In this document: one piece after another, positions 31,673-40,609 of the stretch
Layout of the letters: each line of letters starts with the position of its first letter
Position numbering within the stretch: position 1 is the first letter of the stretch
Assembly (NCBI RefSeq): GCF_001428745.1
Contig: NZ_LMIO01000002.1
Coordinates: 558,001 to 622,000, forward strand
Direction of reading: 5' to 3'
DNA length: 64,000 nt
Origin: Leifsonia sp. Root227
GTDB taxonomy: Bacteria > Actinomycetota > Actinomycetes > Actinomycetales > Microbacteriaceae
Notes under the pieces: generated by a model
Seen by the model: the letters and a program-made list of their open reading frames with translations, nothing else
The model's database searches: none
What the model was told of the DNA's origin: nothing
Made by a program: the position numbers and the translations under genes

Positions 31673-34507
31673 TCAGTCTCTGTCGGTCGTCACCTTCTCC
31701 GCCTGCTGCAGCACGCCGCGCAGGTTCTCGAAGTAGCCGGCAACGGCTTCGCGCTCAATCCTAATCTGGGCCAACCGCTCCTCGGCGTCCGCCACCAGGC
31801 GGCGTGTCCGTTCTTCGGCGTCCTCGACCAGCGCAGCAGCACGTTCCTCGGCGTCGGCGACGATGGTACGCCCTGTTTCGTCCGCTTCGGACTTCGCGGA
31901 CTTAATCGTCGCGCGGGCCTCGTTCTCCGCCTTCTCCGCCTCCGCGCGCGCCTGCGCCGTCCGCTTGACGGCGTCGGCGAGCTGGGTGTTGGCCTCGTCG
32001 AGGTACTTCTGGGTCTGGGCGACCGCTTCCTGGTGGCGCAGGAGGTAGTCCTTCTCCGCCTCGTCGCGCCTGGCCTTGAGTTCGACATCGAGGTCGATGC
32101 GGGCCTGCTCGATCTCCCTGGTGCGCGCATCCACTGTCTCGAGCACCTCGGTGCGCATGGTGGTGAGCTCGGTGTCGAGTGCCGCCCTGGCCTGCACGGA
32201 CTCCTGCTCGAACGCGCTCCTGAGCGAGGCGAGCTCTGCTTCGAGGGCGGTGCGCGCCTCTGCAATCTCTGCGGCGAGCGTCGCGCGCGCCTCTGCCGTC
32301 TCGCGCTCGATGGCGACCCTGGCCTGCTCGGTCTCGGCGGCGAGCTCGACCCTGGTCTGCTCCGACTCGCGCTGCAGGGTGAGACGCTGCTGCTCCCTGT
32401 CGTTCTCCAGCTCGTTCGCCGTCGCCTCGCGCTGGTCGGCCAGGTCGACGCCGGTGCGGCGGGTGTCCTCCGCGAGGGTGCTCTGGATGCGCTGGACCTC
32501 TTCGTCGAGGCTGGACTTGGTCTGCTCGACCTCGGCGGCCAGGGCGGACTTCGTCTGCTCGACCTCAGCTGCGAGGGCCGACTTCGTCGTGGTGACCTCG
32601 GTCTCCAGGGCGGACCTGGTCTGCTCGACCTCCGCTGCGAGGGAGGACTTGGTCTGCTCGACCTCGGCCGCGACGGCTGCCCTGGTCTGCTCGACCTCGG
32701 CGGCCAGCTCTGCCTTGGTCTGCTCGACCTCCGCAGCCAAGGTGGATGTGGTCTGCTCAACCTCGGCAGCGAGAGCCGCTTTCGTGGTGCTGACCTCTGT
32801 GTCGAGCGCCGACTTCGTCTGCTCGACCTCCGCCGCGAGGGCCGACTTCGTGGATGTGACCTCCGCGTCGAGCTGCGAGCGCGTGTTCGCGACCTCTGCG
32901 GCGAGAGCGCTGCGCTCCCTGGCGAGTTCGTCGGCGAGGGTGCTCCGTGCCGTGTCGACCTCCGCGGCGAGGGATGCGCGCAGTTCGGTGGCCTCCGCGT
33001 CCAGCTCCCTGCGCTGCCGCTCCGCGTCGGCCGCGAGCGCCGCCCTGGTCTGCTCGACCTCCGTGGCGAGCGAAGACGCGGTCTGCTCCCTGTCTGCCGC
33101 GAGCGACGCCGCCGTGGTCGCACGGTCGGACTCGAGCTGAGCGCGCGTCTCCGTCGCCTCTGTCTCGAGCGCCGTCCTGGTCTGCAGGACCTCGTCTGCG
33201 AGCTGCTTCCTGGTGCGCTCGACCTCCTCGGCCAGCGCGCTCCGTGCGGTGGCCGCCTCGGTCTCCAGCGCGCTCCTGGTGCTGCTGACCTCGGTCTCCA
33301 GCGCGCTCTTGGTCGTGGTGACCTCGGTCTCCAGCGCACTCTTGGTCGTCGTGACCTCGTCGGCCAGCGCGCTCTTGGTGCGGGTGACTTCGTCTGCGAG
33401 CTCCTGCGTGGTGCGGGTGACCTCGTCGGCCAGCGCGCTCTTGGTCGTGGTGACCTCGTCGGCCAGCGCCGACCTGGTCTGCTCGACCTCCGCATCCAGT
33501 GCAGCCTTCGTCTGCTCGACCTCGACGGCGAGGGCGTTCTTGGTCTGCTCGACCTCCGTCTGCAGGGCGAGGCGGGTCGTCTTGGACTCATTCTCCAGAT
33601 CGGCCCTGGTCTGCTCGGTGTCTGCTTCGAGGGCCGCGCGCTGCTGCTCGACCTCTGCCGCGAGGTCGGCGCGTGCCTGCGCAGCCTCCGCCGCGAGGGC
33701 GTTGCGGGTGGCGGTCTGCTCCGCGTTCAGCCGGTCCGTCGTCTCGGCGACCTGGCGGGCGAGGTCGAGCCTGGTCTGCTCCGACTCGCGCTCGAACGCC
33801 GCCCTGTCCTCGGCGAACGCCGTGGCGAGTTCGGTGCGCCTTGTCTCGATCTCTCTGTCGAGCTGTGCGGCCTCTGCGCGGGCGGCCTCCGCCTCCCTGG
33901 TGGCGACGGCCTTCAGCTCCGCGGCTTCCCGGTCGGCCTCTGCGCGCACGGCGGACGCCTCGCGCTTGCTGGTGGACCTGACCTCGGCCGCCTCGGTGGC
34001 GACGGCGCCACGGATCGCCGCCGCTTCGCGCATCGCGTCGGTGAGAAGGGTCTCTTTGTCCGCCCTGGTCTTCTCGAGCAGCTCCGCCGACTCGATCTGG
34101 GCGTCCTCGATCGCGGTCGTCGCGCGAGCGCGGGCATCCGCCAGGATGCGCGCCGCCTGCTGGGAGGCGGTGGTCTTGATCTTCTCGACATCGGCGGCGA
34201 CTCCTGCGCGCAGCTTCTCCGCGTCGATGTCGGCCTGGGCGATCAGCCGGGTCGACTGCTCCTCCGCGACCCTGAGGGTGTTCTCCAGCTTGGTGCCGAG
34301 CCCGGAGAACGTCGGGCTGCCGACCTCTTCGATCTCGGCGTTGAGCTCCTCGACGCGCACCTGCAGGCGCTTGATCTCCTTGGTCGCGTCCGCGGCCTGC
34401 GTGTTGGACTTGATCAGGTCGCGGCGCAGCTCCTGCAGGGCCTTGTCGACTTCGTCCTTGTCGTAGCCGCGGAAGACCTGGGTGAAGTTCGATTCGTCGG
34501 TGGCCAC
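31673..34507 (-). CDS. Giant DivIVA-like coiled-coil (hendecad-repeat) protein
   Basis: A 944-residue Ala/Glu/Thr-rich protein. Residues 1-35 (FTQVFRGYDKDEVDKALQEL) form a DivIVA-type module. Residues about 36-225 are a helical region. Residues 226-797 are about 52 consecutive 11-residue units of the type ALAAEVEQTKS in one unbroken register. Residues 798-944 are a further coiled coil ending in ADAEERLAQIRIEREAVAGY. An 11-residue period favours a nearly straight or right-handed coiled coil; 572 residues of helix would span about 85 nm. The style resembles Streptomyces Scy and other polar-scaffold proteins. GTG 34507 follows AGGAG by 6 nt. Cotranscribed with the AI-2E permease. Confidence 0.9.
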   Translation of the reverse strand: MATDESNFTQVFRGYDKDEVDKALQELRRDLIKSNTQAADATKEIKRLQVRVEELNAEIEEVGSPTFSGLGTKLENTLRVAEEQSTRLIAQADIDAEKLRAGVAADVEKIKTTASQQAARILADARARATTAIEDAQIESAELLEKTRADKETLLTDAMREAAAIRGAVATEAAEVRSTSKREASAVRAEADREAAELKAVATREAEAARAEAAQLDREIETRRTELATAFAEDRAAFERESEQTRLDLARQVAETTDRLNAEQTATRNALAAEAAQARADLAAEVEQQRAALEADTEQTRADLENESKTTRLALQTEVEQTKNALAVEVEQTKAALDAEVEQTRSALADEVTTTKSALADEVTRTTQELADEVTRTKSALADEVTTTKSALETEVTTTKSALETEVSSTRSALETEAATARSALAEEVERTRKQLADEVLQTRTALETEATETRAQLESDRATTAASLAADREQTASSLATEVEQTRAALAADAERQRRELDAEATELRASLAAEVDTARSTLADELARERSALAAEVANTRSQLDAEVTSTKSALAAEVEQTKSALDTEVSTTKAALAAEVEQTTSTLAAEVEQTKAELAAEVEQTRAAVAAEVEQTKSSLAAEVEQTRSALETEVTTTKSALAAEVEQTKSALAAEVEQTKSSLDEEVQRIQSTLAEDTRRTGVDLADQREATANELENDREQQRLTLQRESEQTRVELAAETEQARVAIERETAEARATLAAEIAEARTALEAELASLRSAFEQESVQARAALDTELTTMRTEVLETVDARTREIEQARIDLDVELKARRDEAEKDYLLRHQEAVAQTQKYLDEANTQLADAVKRTAQARAEAEKAENEARATIKSAKSEADETGRTIVADAEERAAALVEDAEERTRRLVADAEERLAQIRIEREAVAGYFENLRGVLQQAEKVTTDRD
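32117..33832 (-). repeat. About 52 tandem 33-bp units encoding hendecads
   Basis: The DNA encoding residues 226-797 repeats with a 33-bp period. Units near the centre are very similar (ALAAEVEQTKS, SLAAEVEQTRS, ALETEVTTTKS), while those at the ends have diverged (AFERESEQTRL, EVLETVDARTR). The gradient suggests expansion from the middle by unequal exchange. Recombination within the array could change length without a frameshift. Confidence 0.9.
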
Positions 34508-34692
34508 TTCATACTCCTGAAAGCTCGGGGGTGCGGCGCCTGGCGTGCACCCCGACGATCCTACATTTCGCAGGATGGGCGCGCACCGGTGGACAGCGCA
34601 TCCGTTGAGGCAACGGTTAGACGGCTCCCAGGGTCACCCGGTATCTTTGAGTAACTGTGCCTCCCGTCGTCTCCGGCACAGAAGGAGCTTGC

Positions 34693-36582
34693 TTGCGTTT
34701 CGTATTCGCCATCGTCGCGTTCGTCGTGGCGGCCGTCATGATCGTCGCGGGAATCGCCCAGCGCACCGTTTTCGCGCCCCCGTCGCAGATCGCCGCCACC
34801 ACGACGGTCAAGGGCGACCCCCGATACATCGTCATCGACGGCGCCGTGCTGAACGCCCATCCTGGCCAGCAGACCCTGTCCGTCGGCGGCGGAGACACCA
34901 AATCCCAGGTGGTCGCGTACGGCAGGACGGCCGACGTCAAGGCGTGGCTCGGCACAGAGAAATACGTAAGCCTCGGGCTCGACAAGACCACGGGTGACAT
35001 CACGATGAAGTCGGTCACCACGAAGGCGACGGACGGGGGCTCCACCTCCACGCCGTCCCCGACGAGCACCCCGGCAGCGCCCGCCGACCCCGCCACCACG
35101 ACGCCGGCCGAGGGAGCGACGACAGGAGACGCTGTCGCCACCCCCAACCCGAACCCCGCCGGTTCGGACCTCTGGCTCGAGGAGTTCGACGGCGAGGACG
35201 CCCAGGTCACCCGGATGAACGTGCCGGACAGCATCAGCGTGATCGTCGCGGGCGACGGAACGAAGGCCGCTCCGAACCAGATCCGCGTCACCTGGCCCGT
35301 CGATTCGAGCACCCCGTTCGCGTTCCCGCTCATCGTCGGCGGCCTCGTGCTGCTGGTCATCGGAATCGGCCTGTATCTCTGGGGGCTGTACGCGATCCGC
35401 AAGTCGCGTGGACCGCGCAGGAAGGGCGGTCCGAAGATGCCGAAGCTGCCGAAGGCGCCCAAGTACAAGCCGTCGAAGGCCGTCGAGGCCACGCCGAAGG
35501 GCCGCAGGTCGGTCAGGCGCTCGATGGTCGCCGTGCCGATCACTCTCGTCGGCGCCCTCGCCCTCAGTGGATGCTCGATCGGAGCTGCTCCCTCGGCGTC
35601 CGTTCCCGTCCGCACGGCGAGCCCGATCACCACGGAGCTCCCCAAGGCCAAGGACCAGCTTCCCCCCGCCGTGACCGTGCCGCAGCTCGAGCGCATCGTG
35701 AAGCGCATCTCCGCCACCGCGACGACGGCGGACGCGAAGGCCGACCCGGCGATCGCGAAGCAGCGCTTCACCGGCCCCGCACTGCAGCTGCGCGAGGCCA
35801 ACTACGCCATCCGCGCGAAGAAGGCGGACGAGCCGGCGCTGCCCGCCATTCCGGCGAGCCCGATCATCCTCTCCCTCCCGCAGGCCACGGACACCTGGCC
35901 GCGCACGGTCACGGCCGTCGTCGAGACGCCGAAGGACGCCAACGGCGCAGCGCAGGCCCCACTCTCGCTGACGCTGGTGCAGGAGACACCGCGCGACAAC
36001 TACCTCGTGACGTACGCGGTGTCGCTGGAACCGAAGGCGAAGGTCCCGAACCTCGCCCCGGCGAGCATCGGCTCCGCCGTCGTTCCTCCGGACTCCAAGC
36101 TGCTGAAGCTTCCGCCGAAGGACCTGGCCGCCGCATACGGCGACGTGCTGATGAACGGCGACGCGAGCACCTCCGCCGACCTGTTCAGCGCGGAGGGCGA
36201 CACCCTGCGCACCCAGGTCGGCTCCGACTGGAAGGCGCAGCAGAAGGCTGAGCTGCAGCAGAAGTACGGTGCGACGTCGTCGCTCGACTTCACCAGCGCG
36301 GTCGGCGCCGGTCCCGATATCGCCATGGCGACGAACGACTCCGGCGCGATCGTCTGGGTCAACCTCGAGGAGACGCAGACCCTGAAGGTCGTCGAGGCAG
36401 GCGCCGAAGTGGATGCCGGACCGACCTCCGCCGCGCTATCCGGAGTAGCGTCGTCCAAGACGGGAATCGCATCCACGTACGGATACCAGCTGGCGTTCTA
36501 CGTGCCGCCTGCCGGCTCGTCCGCCAAGATCACCCTCCTGGGCTTCGCCCAGGGCCTCGTCTCAGCCAAGGAAGTGCAATGA
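34693..36582 (+). CDS. Membrane protein with internal lipoprotein-like segment
   Basis: TTG 34693 has AAGGAG 5 nt upstream and gives a 629-residue protein; the frame from 34657 is not supported. Residues 2-22 and about 215-238 (FPLIVGGLVLLVIGIGLYLW) are membrane segments around an extracytoplasmic domain with a Thr/Pro linker. After a Lys/Pro-rich stretch (GGPKMPKLPKAPKYKPSK) a third hydrophobic segment ends in LALSGCSIG, a perfect lipobox, followed by a large C-terminal domain. Either the protein is a fusion of a membrane protein and a lipoprotein, or ATG 35524 is a second start giving a 352-residue lipoprotein. Overlaps the thioredoxin gene by ATGA. Function unknown. Confidence 0.75.
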   Translation: MRFVFAIVAFVVAAVMIVAGIAQRTVFAPPSQIAATTTVKGDPRYIVIDGAVLNAHPGQQTLSVGGGDTKSQVVAYGRTADVKAWLGTEKYVSLGLDKTTGDITMKSVTTKATDGGSTSTPSPTSTPAAPADPATTTPAEGATTGDAVATPNPNPAGSDLWLEEFDGEDAQVTRMNVPDSISVIVAGDGTKAAPNQIRVTWPVDSSTPFAFPLIVGGLVLLVIGIGLYLWGLYAIRKSRGPRRKGGPKMPKLPKAPKYKPSKAVEATPKGRRSVRRSMVAVPITLVGALALSGCSIGAAPSASVPVRTASPITTELPKAKDQLPPAVTVPQLERIVKRISATATTADAKADPAIAKQRFTGPALQLREANYAIRAKKADEPALPAIPASPIILSLPQATDTWPRTVTAVVETPKDANGAAQAPLSLTLVQETPRDNYLVTYAVSLEPKAKVPNLAPASIGSAVVPPDSKLLKLPPKDLAAAYGDVLMNGDASTSADLFSAEGDTLRTQVGSDWKAQQKAELQQKYGATSSLDFTSAVGAGPDIAMATNDSGAIVWVNLEETQTLKVVEAGAEVDAGPTSAALSGVASSKTGIASTYGYQLAFYVPPAGSSAKITLLGFAQGLVSAKEVQ

Positions 36583-37565
36583 GCCAGATCCCGCCGAGCC
36601 CCATGAACCTGCGGGGAGCCGTCGACCTCACCTCGCTCGTGAACAGGGCCATGACGGCCGGTCAGCCGCCGGCGGCCGGCGCCCCAGCCGCACCGGCGGG
36701 GGAGCAGGGCGGCGACGTCGCGCTGCCGAGCCTCTACTTCGAGGGCACGGACGCCAACTTCAACGACTTCCTCGACCTGTCGATGACGGTTCCGATCGTC
36801 GTCGACCTCTGGGCGGAGTGGTGCGAGCCGTGCAAGCAGCTCAGCCCCATCCTCGACAAGCTCATCGCCGAGTACGCGGGCCGGCTCGTGCTCGTGAAGG
36901 TCGACGTGGATGCGAACCCCCAGCTCACGCAGGCGTTCCAGGCCCAGTCGATCCCCGCCGTCGCCGCCGTGATCGGCGGACGCCCCGTGCAGCTCTTCCA
37001 GGGAGCCATCCCGGAGCAGCAGGTGCGCGACGTGTTCGAGCAGCTGCTCCAGCTCGCCGCGCAGAACGGCGTGACGGGACGCGCCGCCGTCGATGGAGCA
37101 GAAGTCCCTGCAGCGGACGACGCCGAGCAGGCGGAGCCTGCCCCCGAACCGCTGCCGCCGCACCACGCGGAGGCGTACGAGGCGATCGAGCGCGGCGATT
37201 TCGCGACCGCCATCGCCGAGTACAAGACCGCCATCGCCCAGGACCCGCGCGACTTCATGGCCGTGGCCGGTCTTGCCCAGGTGAGCCTGCTCGCGAGACT
37301 CGCAGGGAAGTCGCTGGACGAGATCCGGTCGGCGGGCGCCTCAGCAACCGATGACGTCGACGCTCAGCTGCTCGTGGCCGACCTCGACATCTCCGGCGGG
37401 CACGTGGACGACGCCTTCGACCGCCTGCTCACCCTGTTCCCGAAGCTCGACGCAGCGGGCAAGGACGCGGTGCGCACGCGCATCCTGGACTATTTCGAGA
37501 TCGTCGGTGTGGATGACCCTCGCGTCGTGAGGGCGCGGGCTAGGCTGGCGTCGCTGCTGTACTGA
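36579..37565 (+). CDS. Thioredoxin-TPR protein (CnoX/YbbN-like)
   Basis: A 328-residue protein. Residues about 50-155 are a thioredoxin fold with an intact active site WAEWCEPCKQLSPIL and the cis-Pro in SIPAVAAVIGG. Residues about 180-328 are TPR-like helices (HHAEAYEAIERGDFATAIAE, FDRLLTLFPKLDAAGKDAV). This is the layout of CnoX/YbbN, a redox-protective holdase that passes clients to GroEL or DnaK; in that group the CxxC is often lost, but it is present here. Start ATG 36579 overlaps the upstream stop, so it is coupled to the membrane/lipoprotein gene. Confidence 0.92.
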   Translation: MSQIPPSPMNLRGAVDLTSLVNRAMTAGQPPAAGAPAAPAGEQGGDVALPSLYFEGTDANFNDFLDLSMTVPIVVDLWAEWCEPCKQLSPILDKLIAEYAGRLVLVKVDVDANPQLTQAFQAQSIPAVAAVIGGRPVQLFQGAIPEQQVRDVFEQLLQLAAQNGVTGRAAVDGAEVPAADDAEQAEPAPEPLPPHHAEAYEAIERGDFATAIAEYKTAIAQDPRDFMAVAGLAQVSLLARLAGKSLDEIRSAGASATDDVDAQLLVADLDISGGHVDDAFDRLLTLFPKLDAAGKDAVRTRILDYFEIVGVDDPRVVRARARLASLLY

Positions 37566-37632
37566 GCCGACTCACCGGCCTCGGCGGCTTCGCTCCTTTC
37601 CGCATCGCATCGATCAGCCGGGAGGCCACTGC

Positions 37633-38418
37633 ATGACCCGCGTTCTCGTCGTCGGAGGCACCGGCCTGGCCGGGCGCGCCGTCACCTCGGAAGCCATCGC
37701 CCGCGGACACGACGTGGTGGTCGCCTCCCGCCGGGTTCCCGACGACGACAGCGAGCAGTACGTCGACGGAGCGGTCTACGAGACGGCGGACATCGTCTCC
37801 GGCAACGGCCTCGAGGCGGTGCTCGACGGCGTCGACGTCCTCGTTGACACCACGAACGGCTCCGGCCGCACGGCGGCGCACGTCTTCGCGCACGGGTCGC
37901 AGAACCTGCTGCACACGGCCGCCCGCTTCGGCGTGCACCAGGCCGTGCTGCTCTCCATCGTGAACGTCGACCGCTCGACATACGCGTACTACCGCGCGAA
38001 GGCGGCTCAGGAGCGGGTCTACCGGGAGTCGCCGCTGAACACCCGCATCCTGCGCACCACGCAGTTCCACGACTTCGTGTCGGCGATCTTCGCCCGCGGC
38101 ACCGCCGCCGTCGTGCCAGCGCCGACGAAGACCAGCTTCCAGCCGATCGCCGTCTCCGACGTGGCGAGGCTGCTGGTGGATGCGGCGGAAGGGCAGGGCG
38201 AGGCCGACTCGACCCTCACGGTCGGCGGCCCGAAGGTCGAGACGGCCAGGGCTCTCGCCGAGCAGTGGAAGGCGGCGACAGGCGCGCGCGGTGCGATCGT
38301 GCCCGTCCGGCTCGGCGGGGCGCTCGGCAGCTTCCTGCGCGCGGGGGAGAACCTGATCCCCGGCAACGCCCTGCCGGGGATCGACTACGGCACCTGGCTC
38401 AGCTCGAACGCGGCTTGA
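37633..38418 (+). CDS. NAD(P)-binding NmrA/SDR-like protein
   Basis: A 261-residue atypical short-chain dehydrogenase/NmrA-like protein. The nucleotide-binding [16 protein letters not shown] (GxxGxxG) is at the N-terminus and ASRR follows the second strand, which favours [24 protein letters not shown] contains a Y-x-x-x-K. Substrate unknown; family members are oxidoreductases or redox sensors. ATG 37633 has GGGAGG upstream. Its 3' end overlaps the 3' end of the convergent glgB by 20 bp. Confidence 0.88.
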   Translation: MTRVLVVGGTGLAGRAVTSEAIARGHDVVVASRRVPDDDSEQYVDGAVYETADIVSGNGLEAVLDGVDVLVDTTNGSGRTAAHVFAHGSQNLLHTAARFGVHQAVLLSIVNVDRSTYAYYRAKAAQERVYRESPLNTRILRTTQFHDFVSAIFARGTAAVVPAPTKTSFQPIAVSDVARLLVDAAEGQGEADSTLTVGGPKVETARALAEQWKAATGARGAIVPVRLGGALGSFLRAGENLIPGNALPGIDYGTWLSSNAA

Positions 38419-40609
38419 GCCACAGGCCGCCGAGCGGCGGCAGGGTCACCAGCGCAGAGGCGGGGCGTCCCGCCCACGGCTCGTCCACGGCGACGACGGC
38501 TCCGAGGTTGCCGACGCCGGAGCCGCCGAACGCCTCGGCGTCCGTGTTGAGCAGTTCCTCCCACTCGCCGGCGAACGGCAGGCCGAGCCGGTAGCCGCTG
38601 TGCGGCGCGCCGGAGAAATTCATCACGATCGCGATCGGCGAGCCGTCGACGTCCTTCCGGAGGAACGCCACCACGTTGCCTGCGGCGTCTGAGCCGTCGA
38701 TCCACTCGAACCCTGCCGGGTCGCTGTCGAGCGCCCAGAGCGCAGGGTTGGCCTTGTAGACGGCGTTGAGCTGGGCCACGAGGTCCCAGAGGCCGCGGTG
38801 CGACGGCTGGTCGAGGATCCACCAGTCCAGGCCGCGCTCCTCGCTCCACTCGGACGGCTGACCGAACTCCTGTCCCATGAACAGGAGCTGCTTGCCCGGA
38901 TGCGCCCACATGAACGCGAGGAACGCTCGTACGTTCGCGAGCTGCTGCCAGTGGTCGCCCGGCATCTTGCCGAGCAGGGAGCCCTTGCCGTGCACGACCT
39001 CGTCGTGACTGATCGGCAGGAGGAAGTTCTCGCTGAACGCGTAGACGAACGAGAAGGTGATCTCGCTGTGGTGGTAGCTGCGGTACATCGGGTCCTCGTG
39101 GATGTATTGCAGGGCGTCGTGCATCCAGCCCATGTTCCATTTGAAGCCGAATCCGAGGCCGCCGGACGAGGTCGGCTGGGTCACGCCCGCCCAGCTCGTA
39201 GACTCCTCGGCGATCATGACCGTGCCCGGGTTGCGCTTGTACGAGGTCGCGGTGACCTCCTGCAGGAAGCCGATCGCCTCCAGGTTCTCCCGGCCCCCGT
39301 GGATGTTCGGCAGCCACTCGCCGTCGGCGCGCGAGTAGTCCAGGTACAGCATCGAGGCGACGGCATCGACCCGCAGGCCGTCGACGTGGAACTCCTCGAG
39401 CCAGTACAGCGCGTTGGCCACGAGGAAATTGCGCACCTGCGAGTTGCCGAAGTCGAAGACGTATGTGCCCCAGTCCTTCTGCTCGCCGCGGCGTGGGTCC
39501 GCGTGCTCGTACAGAGCCTGCCCGTCGAAGCGGGCGAGTGCCCAGTCGTCCTTGGGGAAGTGGCCGGGCACCCAGTCCATGATCACGCCGAAGCCCGCCT
39601 GGTGCAGCCGGTCGATCAGGTAGCGCAGGTCGTCAGGAGAGCCGAACCGGCTGGTCGGCGCGTAGTACCCGGTGACCTGGTAGCCCCACGACCCGCCGAA
39701 GGGATGCTCGGACAGCGGCAGGAACTCGACGTGCGTGTAGCCGAGGGCGCCGACGTAGTCGATGAGCTGGTCCGCCGCCTCGCGGTAGCCGAGGCCGGGG
39801 CGCCAGCTGCCGAAGTGCAGTTCGTAGATGCTCATCGGACCGGCGTGCGCGTCTCGGGAGGCGCGGTCGCGCATCCACTGGTCGTCGCCCCAGGCGTGCT
39901 CGGAGGCGGTGACGACGGATGCGGTCGCCGGGGGAGTCTCCGCCGCCCGCGCCATCGGGTCGGCCTTGCGCACCCAGGCGCCGTTCTGGCCGAGCAGGTC
40001 GAACTTGTAGATCGCGCCTGCCCCGATGCCGGGCAGGAAGATCTCCCACACGCCGGACGAGCCCATGCTGCGCAGCGAGTGGCGTTCGCCGTCCCAGTCG
40101 TTGAAGTCGCCGACGACGCGCACGGCGCGGGCGTGCGGCGCCCACACGGTGAACGCGGTCCCGCTCACCCCGTCGATCTCGCGGACGTGCGCTCCGAGGG
40201 CGGTCCAGAGCTGCTCGTGCCTGCCCTCTCCGATGAGGTGGATGTCCAGCTCGCCGATGGTCGGAGCGAACCGGTACGGGTCTTCCGCGTCCCAGACGCT
40301 CCCGTCCGGGTAGCGCGCCTCGATCGTGTACGCGTCGGCGCCGATGATGTCGATGCCCTGCCAGATGCCGTGGCCGACGTGCGCCAGCTCGATGTGCGCC
40401 CCCGTCGAGAGCACGGCGGCGACCTCGCTGGCCAGGGGCCGCAGCGTCCTGATGACCGTGATCCGGTCGGCGATGCCCTCCGCGCTGACAGCGTGCTGGC
40501 CGAGGATCGCGTGCGGGTCGTGGTAGCTGCCGGTCGCGACGGCGAGCAGCAGCCCGTCGTCGAGGTCGGGGAGCACGACAGCGGCCGCGCCTTCGGGGAT
40601 CGGGGTCAT
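38399..40609 (-). CDS. glgB: 1,4-alpha-glucan branching enzyme
   Basis: A 736-residue GH13_9 enzyme creating alpha-1,6 branches. Two CBM48-like N-terminal modules (first about 220 residues) are followed by the catalytic barrel: [35 protein letters not shown], the nucleophile Asp in [17 protein letters not shown], the acid Glu in [12 protein letters not shown] and [18 protein letters not shown] [20 protein letters not shown] 40609 overlaps the glgE stop (ATGA). GlgE extends linear maltosyl chains and GlgB branches them, so the coupling is functional. Confidence 0.97.
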   Translation of the reverse strand: MTPIPEGAAAVVLPDLDDGLLLAVATGSYHDPHAILGQHAVSAEGIADRITVIRTLRPLASEVAAVLSTGAHIELAHVGHGIWQGIDIIGADAYTIEARYPDGSVWDAEDPYRFAPTIGELDIHLIGEGRHEQLWTALGAHVREIDGVSGTAFTVWAPHARAVRVVGDFNDWDGERHSLRSMGSSGVWEIFLPGIGAGAIYKFDLLGQNGAWVRKADPMARAAETPPATASVVTASEHAWGDDQWMRDRASRDAHAGPMSIYELHFGSWRPGLGYREAADQLIDYVGALGYTHVEFLPLSEHPFGGSWGYQVTGYYAPTSRFGSPDDLRYLIDRLHQAGFGVIMDWVPGHFPKDDWALARFDGQALYEHADPRRGEQKDWGTYVFDFGNSQVRNFLVANALYWLEEFHVDGLRVDAVASMLYLDYSRADGEWLPNIHGGRENLEAIGFLQEVTATSYKRNPGTVMIAEESTSWAGVTQPTSSGGLGFGFKWNMGWMHDALQYIHEDPMYRSYHHSEITFSFVYAFSENFLLPISHDEVVHGKGSLLGKMPGDHWQQLANVRAFLAFMWAHPGKQLLFMGQEFGQPSEWSEERGLDWWILDQPSHRGLWDLVAQLNAVYKANPALWALDSDPAGFEWIDGSDAAGNVVAFLRKDVDGSPIAIVMNFSGAPHSGYRLGLPFAGEWEELLNTDAEAFGGSGVGNLGAVVAVDEPWAGRPASALVTLPPLGGLWLKPRSS

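Noticed and set aside
31690..33591. Long open frames on both strands over the coiled-coil gene (including an apparent 1,081-codon plus-strand frame from 31409)
   Set aside because: They mirror the 33-bp repeat in other frames, give Leu/Gly/Arg or Ser/Arg-rich sequence, and lack start signals; the minus-strand hendecad frame has a ribosome binding site and a recognisable N-terminus.
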